DNA of 29,061 nt from Micavibrio sp. UBA1672 (GCA_002320665.1 DCKO01000059.1:1-29061); one strand, 5' to 3'. Positions 8,302 to 16,064 are shown, counted from the first letter of the stretch. The notes: generated by a model from the letters alone, not told the origin. Numbers and translations: made by a program.

Positions 8302-9855
8302 TTATAATTTATTGAGCTGGTCTTCCAGCAAGCGGATACGTTCTTCATATTGTCGCTTTTGCATGGAAAATTCTGTTTTGGTTTTCTCTAATTCTGCTTC
8401 CAGTGAAGAAAGCTTCGAGAGTTGCTGTTGTTCGGTCAATTCAGGATCAAAGAGCATGCGCTCCAGCTCTGATTTTTCCTGATTACATTGCATTCTTACG
8501 TTTTTGATCTGGCGGCCCAAGCGGTCTATTTGGCGTTCTGCTTCGTTATAACGCATGGTGGCGCGTTCCAGATTCCAGTTATTTGACGAAATGGATAGAC
8601 GCTCTTCTTTTGCCTCTTCCAAAGTCGCTTTCAGCTCTTCGTTCAGTGTTTGATTTTCGCCTTGAAGCATTGCCAGTTTGTCTTCCAGCTCTGTGATCTT
8701 GTTGCGCATATTATCAAAGACATGATCGTCAGGACCGGGTGCGCTTGGCTCTATCGATGCCAAAGCCTGAACATCTCGTTGTGCGAGGGCTTCGGGTTCA
8801 TTTTTGGTTTCCAGCTCTTCTAGCAAATCCTCGGATCTTGCATTAAGAAGGCTGCCTGGGCGATTGGTAGCTAAATCTTTATCATTTATGGGTTTGGCTG
8901 CTGCCATTCTTTGTGGTTTCTCTGTCGGCTTCACAGGCGCTGTTATTGCTTTAGCCTCATTTTGTAATTTAACAGTTTCAGGCGGCTTAATATGTATGAC
9001 TTTAACAGGTTTTTCTTCTCTTTTTACTTTTGGTGCAGGTGCGGCTTGTGGTTCTATCTCAGGGGCATATTCCGCATTTTTATCATCCATCTCGCGTGCA
9101 AGCTGCTCTGTATAGCGCTCGATTTTTACAGTTTTGCGCTCAGTTATAGGGGGTGGTTTTGCTAGGCCTTGCTCTTGCGCTTCTTTAAATAACGCTTCGT
9201 TTTGTATATCTAAATCTTCTGTTTTTTCAGTATTTGCCGATAGTTTTGTCGGTTCCATTTCTATGACGCCGGATACGATATCTTCTTCTATATTTTGCGC
9301 AGGTTGTTTTACGATTTCAGGTGAAGCTTTAGACAGTTTACTACTCGTAGGTGTGATACATTCCGCGTAGTCTTTCATCACCGCATCAAAACCTGTGAGG
9401 TAGAGGCGGAAATCCTGACCTTGTATTTTGATGTCGATTACACTGGCCATCCTTATGGATTGTGTGAAGTCATGTTTTTTGCGTAAATCACTGACGAGTA
9501 AATTCTCTTTGAAGGCCTTTGTTGGAATTATATCACGGCTAATGCCCGGAACGCTATATTCGACTTCATAGCGTCTGTTTTTTTCAAACGTGGCTTTGCG
9601 CACATCAAGATTTACATTGGTAAAGCCTTCTTTATTTCCTGCAAATTGCAGCACAAAACCATTATTAAACTGATTGGATATTGTGCATGTCGGTAATGAG
9701 GCGGTGTTTTTGCTGTCGACTTTCTCAACAATCCATTTTTTTGAAGGATAGAAATAAGCCGCCGGGCCGTCTTGAGACAGGGCAGGACTAGGCAAAGCAC
9801 AAGTCAGGGCGACTATGCTGGCTGCGAGATATAATGTGCCGCGTTTATTAACCAT
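8302..9855 (-). CDS. Exported protein with C-terminal coiled coil, function unknown
   Basis: The protein has 517 residues from the ATG at 9855. An in-frame TTG at 9876 adds seven residues but has no ribosome-binding site, whereas the ATG has GGGA about 14 bases upstream. Residues 1-27 form a Sec signal peptide with probable cleavage after A-L-S. Residues 30-168 are a globular, beta-rich region with two cysteines (C57 and C166) that may pair. A charged, Pro/Lys/Glu-rich linker (170-370) follows, and residues from about 385 to the end are a long heptad-rich coiled coil. It would be a periplasmic or envelope protein with an oligomerising or reaching tail. I do not recognise the family; the N-terminal part faintly recalls small Cys-paired periplasmic domains. 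It is convergent with the prepilin operon and its promoter region is shared with the SCP2 gene. Confidence 0.75.
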   Translation of the reverse strand: MVNKRGTLYLAASIVALTCALPSPALSQDGPAAYFYPSKKWIVEKVDSKNTASLPTCTISNQFNNGFVLQFAGNKEGFTNVNLDVRKATFEKNRRYEVEYSVPGISRDIIPTKAFKENLLVSDLRKKHDFTQSIRMASVIDIKIQGQDFRLYLTGFDAVMKDYAECITPTSSKLSKASPEIVKQPAQNIEEDIVSGVIEMEPTKLSANTEKTEDLDIQNEALFKEAQEQGLAKPPPITERKTVKIERYTEQLAREMDDKNAEYAPEIEPQAAPAPKVKREEKPVKVIHIKPPETVKLQNEAKAITAPVKPTEKPQRMAAAKPINDKDLATNRPGSLLNARSEDLLEELETKNEPEALAQRDVQALASIEPSAPGPDDHVFDNMRNKITELEDKLAMLQGENQTLNEELKATLEEAKEERLSISSNNWNLERATMRYNEAERQIDRLGRQIKNVRMQCNQEKSELERMLFDPELTEQQQLSKLSSLEAELEKTKTEFSMQKRQYEERIRLLEDQLNKL

Positions 9856-9979
9856 CGTTTTCAAACGTTTTCCCAAAAAATATGTATTTAAAATTCCGAA
9901 AGACGATTCGGTACAGAACTTACCTATACTCTACGCATTTCAGAAATTTTTTTAAAAGCTAAAAGCGTATTTTGCACAT

Positions 9980-10005
9980 TTTTTCCACTGCTTTTTGTGG
10001 AAAAA
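9980..10005. promoter_or_regulatory. 9-bp inverted repeat in the divergent promoter region
   Basis: TTTTTCCAC (9980-9988) and GTGGAAAAA (9997-10005) are a perfect inverted repeat around an 8-base loop. It lies in the 167-base gap between the exported coiled-coil gene (minus strand) and the SCP2 gene, directly upstream of a TATAAT. An operator governing one or both genes is the simplest reading. A terminator is possible but no transcript obviously ends here. Confidence 0.4.
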
Positions 10006-10010
10006 TTTTG

Positions 10011-10016
10011 TATAAT
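10011..10016 (+). promoter_or_regulatory. -10 box TATAAT just before the SCP2 gene
   Basis: A perfect TATAAT ends six bases before the ATG at 10023, so transcription would start at or next to the start codon and give a leaderless mRNA. AGG at 10018-10020 is too close to serve as a normal ribosome-binding site. No good -35 lies at 16-18 bases; the region there holds the inverted repeat. Confidence 0.4.
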
Positions 10017-10022
10017 TAGGAT

Positions 10023-10325
10023 ATGACGATTGAAACGATAAAAAACTCCATTGAAGAAAAGTTAAAATTAGCTCCTGCATTAGGGGCAAAATATAAATTT
10101 GATTTTGGAGATGGCGGGGTTGTGATGGTGGATGCTACACAAAATCCGGCTAGTATTAGTGAAGAGCCTTCTGAGGCTGATACGACCTTTAAGTGCTCTA
10201 TCGGTGTTTTCAATGATATTTTGAACGGTGTGCAGGATCCGACTATGGCTTTTATGACCGGAAAACTCAAAATCGAAGGCTCTATGGGTTATGCGATGAA
10301 GCTCAATAGCATTTTGGGTGATTAA
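10023..10325 (+). CDS. SCP2 sterol-binding-domain family protein
   Basis: The protein has 100 residues and is a single SCP2 domain from end to end. It starts with a short helix (T-I-E-T-I-K-N-S-I-E-E-K-L). A D-F-G-D-G strand follows, then a central D-T-T-F-K-C-S-I-G strand, and the typical end G-V-Q-D-P-T-M-A-F-M-T-G-K-L-K-I-E-G-S-M-G-Y-A-M-K-L. SCP2 domains bind lipids or acyl chains in a hydrophobic pocket. Bacterial stand-alone forms have no defined reaction. The size and the final motif are standard for the family. The gene lies alone between a promoter with TATAAT and the tRNA-Asn promoter. Confidence 0.88.
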   Translation: MTIETIKNSIEEKLKLAPALGAKYKFDFGDGGVVMVDATQNPASISEEPSEADTTFKCSIGVFNDILNGVQDPTMAFMTGKLKIEGSMGYAMKLNSILGD

Positions 10326-10341
10326 ATAGCCACTATTATTC

Positions 10342-10370
10342 TTGACAAGCGTGATTGGTAAAGGCATAAC
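10342..10370 (+). promoter_or_regulatory. Promoter of tRNA-Asn (TTGACA-N17-CATAAC)
   Basis: TTGACA (10342-10347) and CATAAC (10365-10370) are separated by exactly 17 bases, placing the transcript start about 12 bases before the mature tRNA. The perfect -35 fits a strongly expressed tRNA gene. Confidence 0.7.
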
Positions 10371-10389
10371 ACTTCCCACACGCCAATGT

Positions 10390-10464
<75 letters not shown>

Positions 10465-10512
10465 CTTCCACCAACACTTTCAAGAAAATACACCCTCCCT
10501 AAAAAATCGTAA

Positions 10513-10530
10513 TGGTGCACATTTGGTGCA
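10513..10530. repeat. Direct repeat TGGTGCA, 11 bases apart, between tRNA and integrase
   Basis: Two copies (10513-10519 and 10524-10530) start 11 bases apart, one helical turn, in the 140-base gap before the integrase gene. Such phasing suits a binding site for integrase arms, an excisionase or a repressor. The function is inferred. Confidence 0.35.
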
Positions 10531-10605
10531 ATTCATCTGGACTAAGTAGGGTATTTTTACTATGCTTTAAGCTATTCAAATCATTGAAAGATGAGGGGTT
10601 AGCTC

Positions 10606-11694
10606 ATGGCATACATTCAAGCTCGTGAAGGTAAGGATGGAAAGAAAACTTACCGAGTGCAAATCCGGCGACGGGGTCAGCCTATTCAATCAGCAACTTT
10701 TCCGACAAAGACCGCAGCCCAGAAATGGGCAAGAAAGATTGAGTCTCAGATTGATGAAGGGAAGCATTTCAAAACTTCCCTGTCCAAGCAAAAAACCGTT
10801 GCTGATATGATAGATCGTTATACTGAGACAATTTTACCCCATAAAAGTAGCAGTACACGCAATCATCAAACAACTCAACTGCAATGGTGGAAAGATCAGG
10901 TGGGGGATTACAAGCTTACAGAGTTGAAAACCTCAATTATTCTTGAACAGCGTGACAAAATGCTTGCTAAGACGAAGACAGATAATGTAACTGGAGTTGA
11001 AAGTTCTTATTACGCTAATGCTTCTATCAACCGATATATCGCAGCTCTTTCAGCGGCTTTGAGTGCTGCTATTGATTGGGATTGGTTGGATACGCATCCG
11101 ATTAGAGGGCGGATCAAAGCATTGGAAGAAAACAAGCGTACTCGTTTCTTGAATGATGAAGAGCGTAAGGCTCTTTTAACTGCCTGCAAGAATGCTTCTA
11201 ATCCCATGCTATATGAAATCGTGATGCTCGGTTTATGTACGGGGATGCGAAGCAGTGAAATTATGAATTTGACGTGGGATCATGTTGATCTTGAAAATCG
11301 CTGGCTTTATGTCGATAAGGCCAAGAATAAAGAAAAACGCGGTATATTCATCACAGATGAAGTCTTTGATATTCTCGGCAAGCGATATGAAAGTCGTGAT
11401 CCTGAAAAGAATTGGGTTTTTGCAAGTGAAACTGTGGATGCCCCTTATGAGTTCAGAAAATTATGGAATAAAGCTCTTGAAAAGGCTGGAGTGGAAGATT
11501 TTCAGTTTCATGATCTCCGGCATACATTTGCGTCTTATATGGCGATAAATGGTGTATCGCCTCTGATAATAAAAAAGATCACAGGTCATAAGCAGCTTTC
11601 CTCTTTGCAACGATATACGCATTTGATGAAAGATCATACAGCAGAAGCAATCAGCAGTATGACCAAAAAATATGTTGGCGGTGGAGAAGAATGA
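10606..11694 (+). CDS. int: Tyrosine-type integrase of the integrative element
   Basis: The protein has 362 residues. An N-terminal arm-binding region (1-60) has Y-R-V-Q-I-R-R-R-G and F-P-T-K-T-A-A-Q-K-W-A typical of phage and island integrases. A SAM-like core-binding domain (about 62-165) follows, then the catalytic domain. Catalytic residues are complete: R215 in G-M-R-S-S-E, a Lys in the K-A-K-N-K-E-K beta hairpin (near 240), H302 and R305 in H-D-L-R-H-T-F, H328 in T-G-H, and nucleophile Y337 in Q-R-Y-T-H. AGGGG lies eight bases before the ATG. The position just 3' of tRNA-Asn, in the same orientation, is standard for integration at the tRNA 3' end. Its last four bases (ATGA) are the start of the next gene, so the two are coupled. 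Confidence 0.95.
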   Translation: MAYIQAREGKDGKKTYRVQIRRRGQPIQSATFPTKTAAQKWARKIESQIDEGKHFKTSLSKQKTVADMIDRYTETILPHKSSSTRNHQTTQLQWWKDQVGDYKLTELKTSIILEQRDKMLAKTKTDNVTGVESSYYANASINRYIAALSAALSAAIDWDWLDTHPIRGRIKALEENKRTRFLNDEERKALLTACKNASNPMLYEIVMLGLCTGMRSSEIMNLTWDHVDLENRWLYVDKAKNKEKRGIFITDEVFDILGKRYESRDPEKNWVFASETVDAPYEFRKLWNKALEKAGVEDFQFHDLRHTFASYMAINGVSPLIIKKITGHKQLSSLQRYTHLMKDHTAEAISSMTKKYVGGGEE

Positions 11695-12521
11695 AAATCA
11701 ATGATTGGACTGATATAGAGAATTACAGTCATTTACTAGATTTTGAGGTCAATCGACATATCTGGGCGTGGGAGTTTTTAAGGAGGAACAGAGAATATCA
11801 AGAAGATTGGCTTAAGTTTTCGAAGTTAAAAGAAAGTTTTGAGCCTCAATACGGAGAAGATTGGGGCAAGAAAGAGCAAGCCAGAATATATGATCCACCG
11901 AAACATAAAGGTGAAAATGAAACACAGTGGAGTTTAAGGGTTATGAATACATCCGGTGCTGAGCCATTGGCTTGGGAACCAGAAGTCTTTTATCGTGATA
12001 AATGGCGTATTGCACTTAAAAAATTGCCGTGTCCTATGGATGATTTATCGCAAGATATGATTTTTGACGTTTCTTATTCTGAATTTCCTCAAGAAATTAA
12101 ATATCCGTTTGATACTAAAAAATACACGCTTGTCGATGAAAGCAATGAAGACTTATCGGAGTTCAAATTTCTTCCGACAGACGAACTACAGGACGATAAG
12201 CTGATCTTGGTTTTTGATCTGAATGGAAAAATGAACCAGCAGTTAAAAGCCGCAAAGAAACTTTTCAAGAAAAAATATACGAAAAAGAAGGGGCATCACA
12301 ATGATGAAAATATGTTATTAACATATCTAAGGCTCCTTGATGCAAAAAGCGATTTTACGCCCAAAGCAATAGAATGGGTGAAAGTAGCGGAAATCCTATG
12401 CCCAAATGAAGAAAATAAATATCCTGAATATTCTGTATCAGGGCGATTGCAAGATAATTTGGTAAAAGCAAAAAGCTTGTCTTTAAATCCATATTCCCTT
12501 TTGCAGGGGGAGTATAAGTAG
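11691..12521 (+). CDS. DUF6499-like (transcriptional-regulator-like) element protein
   Basis: The protein has 276 residues and overlaps the integrase stop by four bases. The N-terminus has the W-A-W-E-F-L-R-R-N-R-E-Y motif (25-36), the hallmark of the DUF6499 'transcriptional regulator domain' found next to integrases in alphaproteobacterial integrative elements. The C-terminal part has H-N-D-E-N-M-L-L-T-Y-L-R-L-L-D-A, resembling the DUF2285-type region that often accompanies it. It is thought to control or assist element genes. DNA binding has not been shown for this protein and no clear helix-turn-helix is visible. A second start is unlikely because the motif begins near residue 25. Confidence 0.7.
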   Translation: MKINDWTDIENYSHLLDFEVNRHIWAWEFLRRNREYQEDWLKFSKLKESFEPQYGEDWGKKEQARIYDPPKHKGENETQWSLRVMNTSGAEPLAWEPEVFYRDKWRIALKKLPCPMDDLSQDMIFDVSYSEFPQEIKYPFDTKKYTLVDESNEDLSEFKFLPTDELQDDKLILVFDLNGKMNQQLKAAKKLFKKKYTKKKGHHNDENMLLTYLRLLDAKSDFTPKAIEWVKVAEILCPNEENKYPEYSVSGRLQDNLVKAKSLSLNPYSLLQGEYK

Positions 12522-12606
12522 AACATATAGCCCCCCTTATATCTTTCCTGAAATATCCGTCATAGTCCTTTTCGTTGATGAAGTCTCATAAACGTAGGAG
12601 GAAGAG

Positions 12607-12861
12607 ATGAATGTAAATCCAAAAAAGAAAAAAAGGCTAGCAACTGTTAGCGAGGTTGCAGATATGCCTGACTATCCGTTCACTAAATCAGCATTAAGAC
12701 ATCTGATTTTTCAAGCCGAGGATAGGGTTGCCAGTTCTGGTGACATAATTCCGGGCAATGGCCTAAAGCAAGCCGGGGTTCTTATTCGCATTGGTAAGAG
12801 GGTTTTAATTGACCTCAATAAATTCGATCAATGGATCGAAAACCACCGTGTAGGAGAATAA
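12607..12861 (+). CDS. AlpA/excisionase-like helix-turn-helix protein
   Basis: This 84-residue basic protein has a strong ribosome-binding site (TAGGAGG) before its ATG. The layout K-K-R-L-A-T-V-S-E-V-A-D ... F-T-K-S-A-L-R-H-L-I-F ... R-I-G-K-R-V-L-I-D-L-N-K-F-D-Q-W-I matches the winged MerR-like fold of AlpA/Xis recombination directionality factors and small plasmid regulators. It would bind DNA near the attachment site or an element promoter. The order integrase, regulator, excisionase-like protein, Rep is common in integrative elements. The next gene starts three bases after its stop. Confidence 0.72.
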   Translation: MNVNPKKKKRLATVSEVADMPDYPFTKSALRHLIFQAEDRVASSGDIIPGNGLKQAGVLIRIGKRVLIDLNKFDQWIENHRVGE

Positions 12862-12863
12862 TC

Positions 12864-13097
12864 ATGGAACATCAAGATCAAAGAAGAAAAGTTTTGGAAG
12901 AACTGGAACGTGAATACAGAGATTTATGTTTTTGTGCTCTATCGGGGTTAATGGCCTGCATGGAGTTATCTGTAAAGCCGGATCATGAGCTTTATGAACC
13001 GGAAAGCGAAGAAATCATCATGGATATTTTTAATGGTGTTCGCGGCTCACATGATGTGATGACCGATAAATTTTTGCAGTTCTTTTCCGAAAGATAA
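12864..13097 (+). CDS. Small acidic protein of unknown function
   Basis: The protein has 77 residues from the ATG at 12864, with GGAG eight bases upstream inside the end of the preceding gene; an in-frame upstream start at 12831 would overlap that gene. It is acidic and mostly helical by composition, with no membrane segment or metal motif. I do not recognise a family. The tight spacing to the AlpA-like gene (two bases) argues for a shared transcript and probably a role in element control or replication. Confidence 0.6.
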   Translation: MEHQDQRRKVLEELEREYRDLCFCALSGLMACMELSVKPDHELYEPESEEIIMDIFNGVRGSHDVMTDKFLQFFSER

Positions 13098-13101
13098 GAG
13101 A

Positions 13102-13118
13102 GGAGTCCTTGTGACTCC
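13102..13118 (+). repeat. Hairpin GGAGTC-N5-GACTCC after the small acidic gene
   Basis: A perfect 6-bp stem with a 5-base loop, extendable by three pairs past one bulge, lies five bases after the stop at 13097. No T-run follows, so it may be an mRNA-stabilising or attenuating structure before the Rep-like gene rather than a terminator. Confidence 0.4.
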
Positions 13119-13163
13119 CTCTAATAAGCCCTGTTAATGAATAAAAATAAGAAGGAAATACTG

Positions 13164-14141
13164 ATGAAAAATAATAAGAAAATCAAATCTAATGAAATAG
13201 TTATGACAGTTCCTAGAATAGATAAAATAGCTATTGTTATTGATATACCAAATTTAGAGTTTGCAACTGCTATTAGTCAAAATGTTTGGGATGAGTTAAA
13301 AGCTACAGACTCTGGCTGGGTACAGCCTTATTCTTACGGGGCTTATAGTACCGCTGCGAAAATCTTTTGTCCTGATGAAAATGGTGAAATCAATATGCAA
13401 GAACCGCACATGCTTTTGCAGATCAGAACAAAATCTAAATTCAAGCCTCATCTACGCATAGAATATAATCCGTCCAAAATATCAGAAAAACTGCTAGAGC
13501 ACCTTGAATGGTCGTTTCTAGGGATTACAGGACAAAGTTTTTTTGAGACCTTATCTCACGGTCGTGTTACTCGCCATGATGTTTGTACAGACATCCCATA
13601 TCTCAATCCAGAAGATTTTATGATTAAGGCAAAATATGCTCGTCATTCTCAAAATGTTTTTGGGCAAGATGGTACGCTGGAAACTATTTACTTTGGGAAG
13701 CAAAAAGGAACGCAATACACAGTTTATAAAAAATCCCAGCAGGAATTTGGAGATGATGCTGAAATGGATATTTTGCGTGTAGAGTGTCGAGTACGAAAAA
13801 CAATTCCCATTCAAAACCTGCCTTTGCTCGATAATCCTTTTAAGAAGCTTGAATTTTTCAATCTTAAACCTCTTAAACATCCGAATGTTCACCCCGGTCA
13901 TTGGAAAGCCTTTACTGACTCTGTTCGTTTTCGAGGCAGCCCTAATACGGCATTGAAGCTACAGCCGAAGGATATTCGCTCAAAATTAAAATACTGTTTG
14001 TCACAAAATAAGTTTGAAGGTTGGAAACCAGATAATTTATGGGGTGTGCATTGGTTGAATGCATTAGAGGGTTATCATCTTCTTAAATTGCCAAATGCTA
14101 TGCCATTTACATTGCAGACTGCCGTAGGTGAAGGAGGTTAA
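13164..14141 (+). CDS. Replication initiator-like protein (Rep_trans-like)
   Basis: The protein has 325 residues from the ATG at 13164, preferred over the ATG at 13137 because AAGGAA lies seven bases before it. Three motifs fit the Rep_trans (pT181-type replication initiation factor) family: R-V-T-R-H-D-V-C-T-D (134-143), T-I-Y-F-G-K-Q-K-G (174-182) with V-Y-K-K (187-190), and I-L-R-V-E-C-R-V-R (203-211). Proteins of this family nick one strand at a double-stranded origin to start rolling-circle replication; many integrative elements use them when excised. The nucleophile tyrosine cannot be assigned from sequence alone. The gene follows a hairpin and is followed directly by a gene with a perfect ribosome-binding site. 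Confidence 0.68.
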   Translation: MKNNKKIKSNEIVMTVPRIDKIAIVIDIPNLEFATAISQNVWDELKATDSGWVQPYSYGAYSTAAKIFCPDENGEINMQEPHMLLQIRTKSKFKPHLRIEYNPSKISEKLLEHLEWSFLGITGQSFFETLSHGRVTRHDVCTDIPYLNPEDFMIKAKYARHSQNVFGQDGTLETIYFGKQKGTQYTVYKKSQQEFGDDAEMDILRVECRVRKTIPIQNLPLLDNPFKKLEFFNLKPLKHPNVHPGHWKAFTDSVRFRGSPNTALKLQPKDIRSKLKYCLSQNKFEGWKPDNLWGVHWLNALEGYHLLKLPNAMPFTLQTAVGEGG

Positions 14142-14142
14142 A

Positions 14143-14751
14143 ATGAAACAAAAACTTACTCATGTTGCCATGATGCCGCAAGCACGTGCGGCGGGAACTT
14201 TATCCAAGCTTATTGAGCCTATAGCTGATGATAACGGTAATGTGGCTTTGGCTGAATATTCAGATATTCTATCGGAGCTAGTAGAGGAAACAAGGAAGGT
14301 GCGTCAAAACGATTTAAGCCAAGCCGGAGATGCTCTTAGTGCACAGGCACAGGTGCTTGATGCCTTGTTCCATAAGCTTGCAGGTATGGCATTATCCGCC
14401 GAATACCTTGAGCACATGAAAACCTATATGCTTATGGCTTTAAAAGCCCAGTCACAAAGCCGTAATACTTGGGAAACACTAGCAGAAATTAAAAACCCGC
14501 GTCCGGTGTTTCAGCAAAATAATCTTGCTCATAACCAACAAGTGAATAACCGGATTGGATCGTCCACGCACGGAAAAAAATCAAAAGTGACAAACGAACT
14601 ATTAAAGGATGAAGGAGGGCGTTATGAGACATTGGACTATGGAAGAGCGAAAGCGGCAATCAGAGTTGATCAGGAAATGGAAGCCGTGGACGCGTTCGAC
14701 AGGGCCAAAAACATCAGAGGGGAAAGAGAAAGCCAAGATGAACGCCCATAA
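14143..14751 (+). CDS. Conserved integrative-element protein of unknown function
   Basis: The protein has 202 residues and a perfect AAGGAGGT before the ATG at 14143, one base after the Rep-like gene's stop. The first 110 residues are helical, with A-Q-A-Q-V-L-D-A-L-F-H-K-L-A. The P-V-F-Q-Q-N-N-L-A-H-N-Q-Q-V-N-N segment (121-136) is a motif seen in small proteins of proteobacterial plasmids and integrative elements, usually beside the protein that also follows here. Its role is not known. The last 128 bases overlap the next gene in another frame. Confidence 0.66.
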   Translation: MKQKLTHVAMMPQARAAGTLSKLIEPIADDNGNVALAEYSDILSELVEETRKVRQNDLSQAGDALSAQAQVLDALFHKLAGMALSAEYLEHMKTYMLMALKAQSQSRNTWETLAEIKNPRPVFQQNNLAHNQQVNNRIGSSTHGKKSKVTNELLKDEGGRYETLDYGRAKAAIRVDQEMEAVDAFDRAKNIRGERESQDERP

Positions 14752-14842
14752 ACATGGCCTCCGTGGGCAAGATATCAAAAATATGCGTTGGCTTTTCAAA
14801 GAACAATTAGCCTTATTGGTTGAATTACAAAGCAAGCCGTAA
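14624..14842 (+). CDS. Small conserved element protein (S-T-G-P-K-T motif)
   Basis: This 72-residue basic protein starts at the ATG at 14624 with GAAGGAGGG six to eight bases upstream, well inside the preceding gene but in another frame. The core R-Q-S-E-L-I-R-K-W-K-P-W and S-T-G-P-K-T-S-E-G-K are a recognisable motif of tiny element proteins whose partner carries the V-N-N motif. That conservation and the strong ribosome-binding site show that both overlapping frames are used. The function is unknown; the basic charge suggests nucleic-acid or protein binding. Confidence 0.68.
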   Translation: MRHWTMEERKRQSELIRKWKPWTRSTGPKTSEGKEKAKMNAHKHGLRGQDIKNMRWLFKEQLALLVELQSKP

Positions 14843-14875
14843 AATAAGACCTTAAAAGGTGATTTATCCTTTATT

Positions 14876-14906
14876 TTGAAGAGCTTGGGGCTAAGCTTCC
14901 TATAAT
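14876..14906 (+). promoter_or_regulatory. Promoter of the collar-like protein and recombinase genes
   Basis: A perfect TATAAT (14901-14906) lies 22 bases before the ATG at 14929. TTGAAG (14876-14881) is upstream with a rather long 19-base spacer. The site would start a second transcription unit in the element. Confidence 0.5.
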
Positions 14907-14928
14907 AAAAACCACAAGGAAGTGATTG

Positions 14929-16059
14929 ATGTTATTTGACTTTTTATGCCCTGAAACCTCTATTTTGGATGGTCTGTCCATCTTTAAGGCCGAATATAAT
15001 TTTATCGTCCCTGATGATATTGTGCCGGATAAATATATCGCCGCTAGTGCTCTCCAAAAAGCGTTGAGACGTAAAAACCTGAAACAAGCTGTGTTTGCAG
15101 CAGCAATTCTTAAAAAAATTGATGAGGCGTATTTATTCCGCAGATTAAAATGCTGTGCTTTGGAAGATATTGGCCCGGCTGATCTTGATATTGTTAGTCA
15201 GGTCTTATGGGTCAGTGGTAAGCGTAATTGGATGTTAAGGCACGGAGGTGCAGATTTAATTCTTTCCTATCTTCTCCACCGCCTATGTCAATCAAAGGCC
15301 ATCAGGACCACAGATAACCTGATTTATACGGCCTGTAAAAGCCCTTTATATGCCCATCAGCGTGAAACTTTCTCCGGTATGAGCATGGGGGAGCTTGCCG
15401 ATGCTTTTATGGATGAGAGCTATGATGCTGTGGAGTTGACGCTTCTGGCGTATTTCATGTGTGGAACAAGATACCCATGCGATGATCTGGATTTAAAGAA
15501 AGGCAATCCCGATTATTTGCTGGATGTGTGTTATAGCTTCGGTGTTCCGTCTTTTGTAACCGATGTTTTAAAACTATCCCGTTCTTATGAATTTTTTGTC
15601 TCTCTTGTTCCGGCGTGGATGCAAATGGAAAGAGCTAGAAATATAACTATTGTAAATGAAGCTCCCGCAAAATCTGTAATGATTGGTTCATATTCATCTG
15701 AATGTTTGGATAGGCATACTTTTGTCGGTAAACGGAGCTACCGCCTGTTTTTAAAATCTTGTCCGGCGGTGTTGGGATTTTTACGCAAATATTTACTGAA
15801 AGCTGATCCTGTTGATCTGATCGCATGGTGTGATTTTATTTTAAATGGTCAGCTTCTCAATAACAAAATCGAATATGACGAAACAAACAAACTACAAAGC
15901 CTCACAGAAGCAGCATGGTTGTCCTGTCAAGGTATGACAGAAGATGTTCAGGCTGATTTATTATCTCTGGTAAAAAATAACATGGAGACTCTCTACGACT
16001 CGAAACGACAAATAATGAATAATATCAATAACTTATTGCACTCAAGTGCACGGAGTTGA
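14929..16059 (+). CDS. Stand-alone RarA/MgsA C-terminal collar-like protein
   Basis: The protein has 376 residues from the ATG at 14929 (AAGGA 7 bases upstream). Residues 38-85 read A-S-A-L-Q-K-A-L-R-R ... A-V-F-A-A-A-I-L ... Y-L-F-R-R-L ... A-L-E-D-I-G-P-A-D. This matches, in order, the post-ATPase collar of RarA/MgsA clamp-loader-like ATPases (S-A-x-x-K-S-x-R, A-A-L-Y-W-L-A-R, R-R-L, S-E-D-I-G-x-A-D). No Walker A or B motif is present, so it is the oligomerisation part without the motor. It may bind the host RarA or a clamp loader, or act in replication of the element. The rest (150-376) is unrecognised. It overlaps the ribosome-binding region of the recombinase downstream. Family assignment is from motif reading only. 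Confidence 0.6.
   Translation: MLFDFLCPETSILDGLSIFKAEYNFIVPDDIVPDKYIAASALQKALRRKNLKQAVFAAAILKKIDEAYLFRRLKCCALEDIGPADLDIVSQVLWVSGKRNWMLRHGGADLILSYLLHRLCQSKAIRTTDNLIYTACKSPLYAHQRETFSGMSMGELADAFMDESYDAVELTLLAYFMCGTRYPCDDLDLKKGNPDYLLDVCYSFGVPSFVTDVLKLSRSYEFFVSLVPAWMQMERARNITIVNEAPAKSVMIGSYSSECLDRHTFVGKRSYRLFLKSCPAVLGFLRKYLLKADPVDLIAWCDFILNGQLLNNKIEYDETNKLQSLTEAAWLSCQGMTEDVQADLLSLVKNNMETLYDSKRQIMNNINNLLHSSARS
16037..16050. repeat. Small palindrome at the end of the collar-like gene
   Basis: TGCACT (16037-16042) and AGTGCA (16045-16050) pair across a two-base gap, overlapping the last codons and lying 15 bases before the recombinase ATG. It might modulate translation of the recombinase. Confidence 0.25.
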
Positions 16060-16064
16060 GCGAT

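Noticed and set aside
8804..9370. Two plus-strand open frames with Ser/Gly-rich, hydrophobic translations
   Set aside because: They are complements of the linker region of the exported coiled-coil gene, without ribosome-binding sites.
10466..10605. Second copy of the tRNA 3' end next to the integrase
   Set aside because: The gap holds only the TGGTGCA repeats and AT-rich sequence; nothing matches the T-arm and acceptor of tRNA-Asn.
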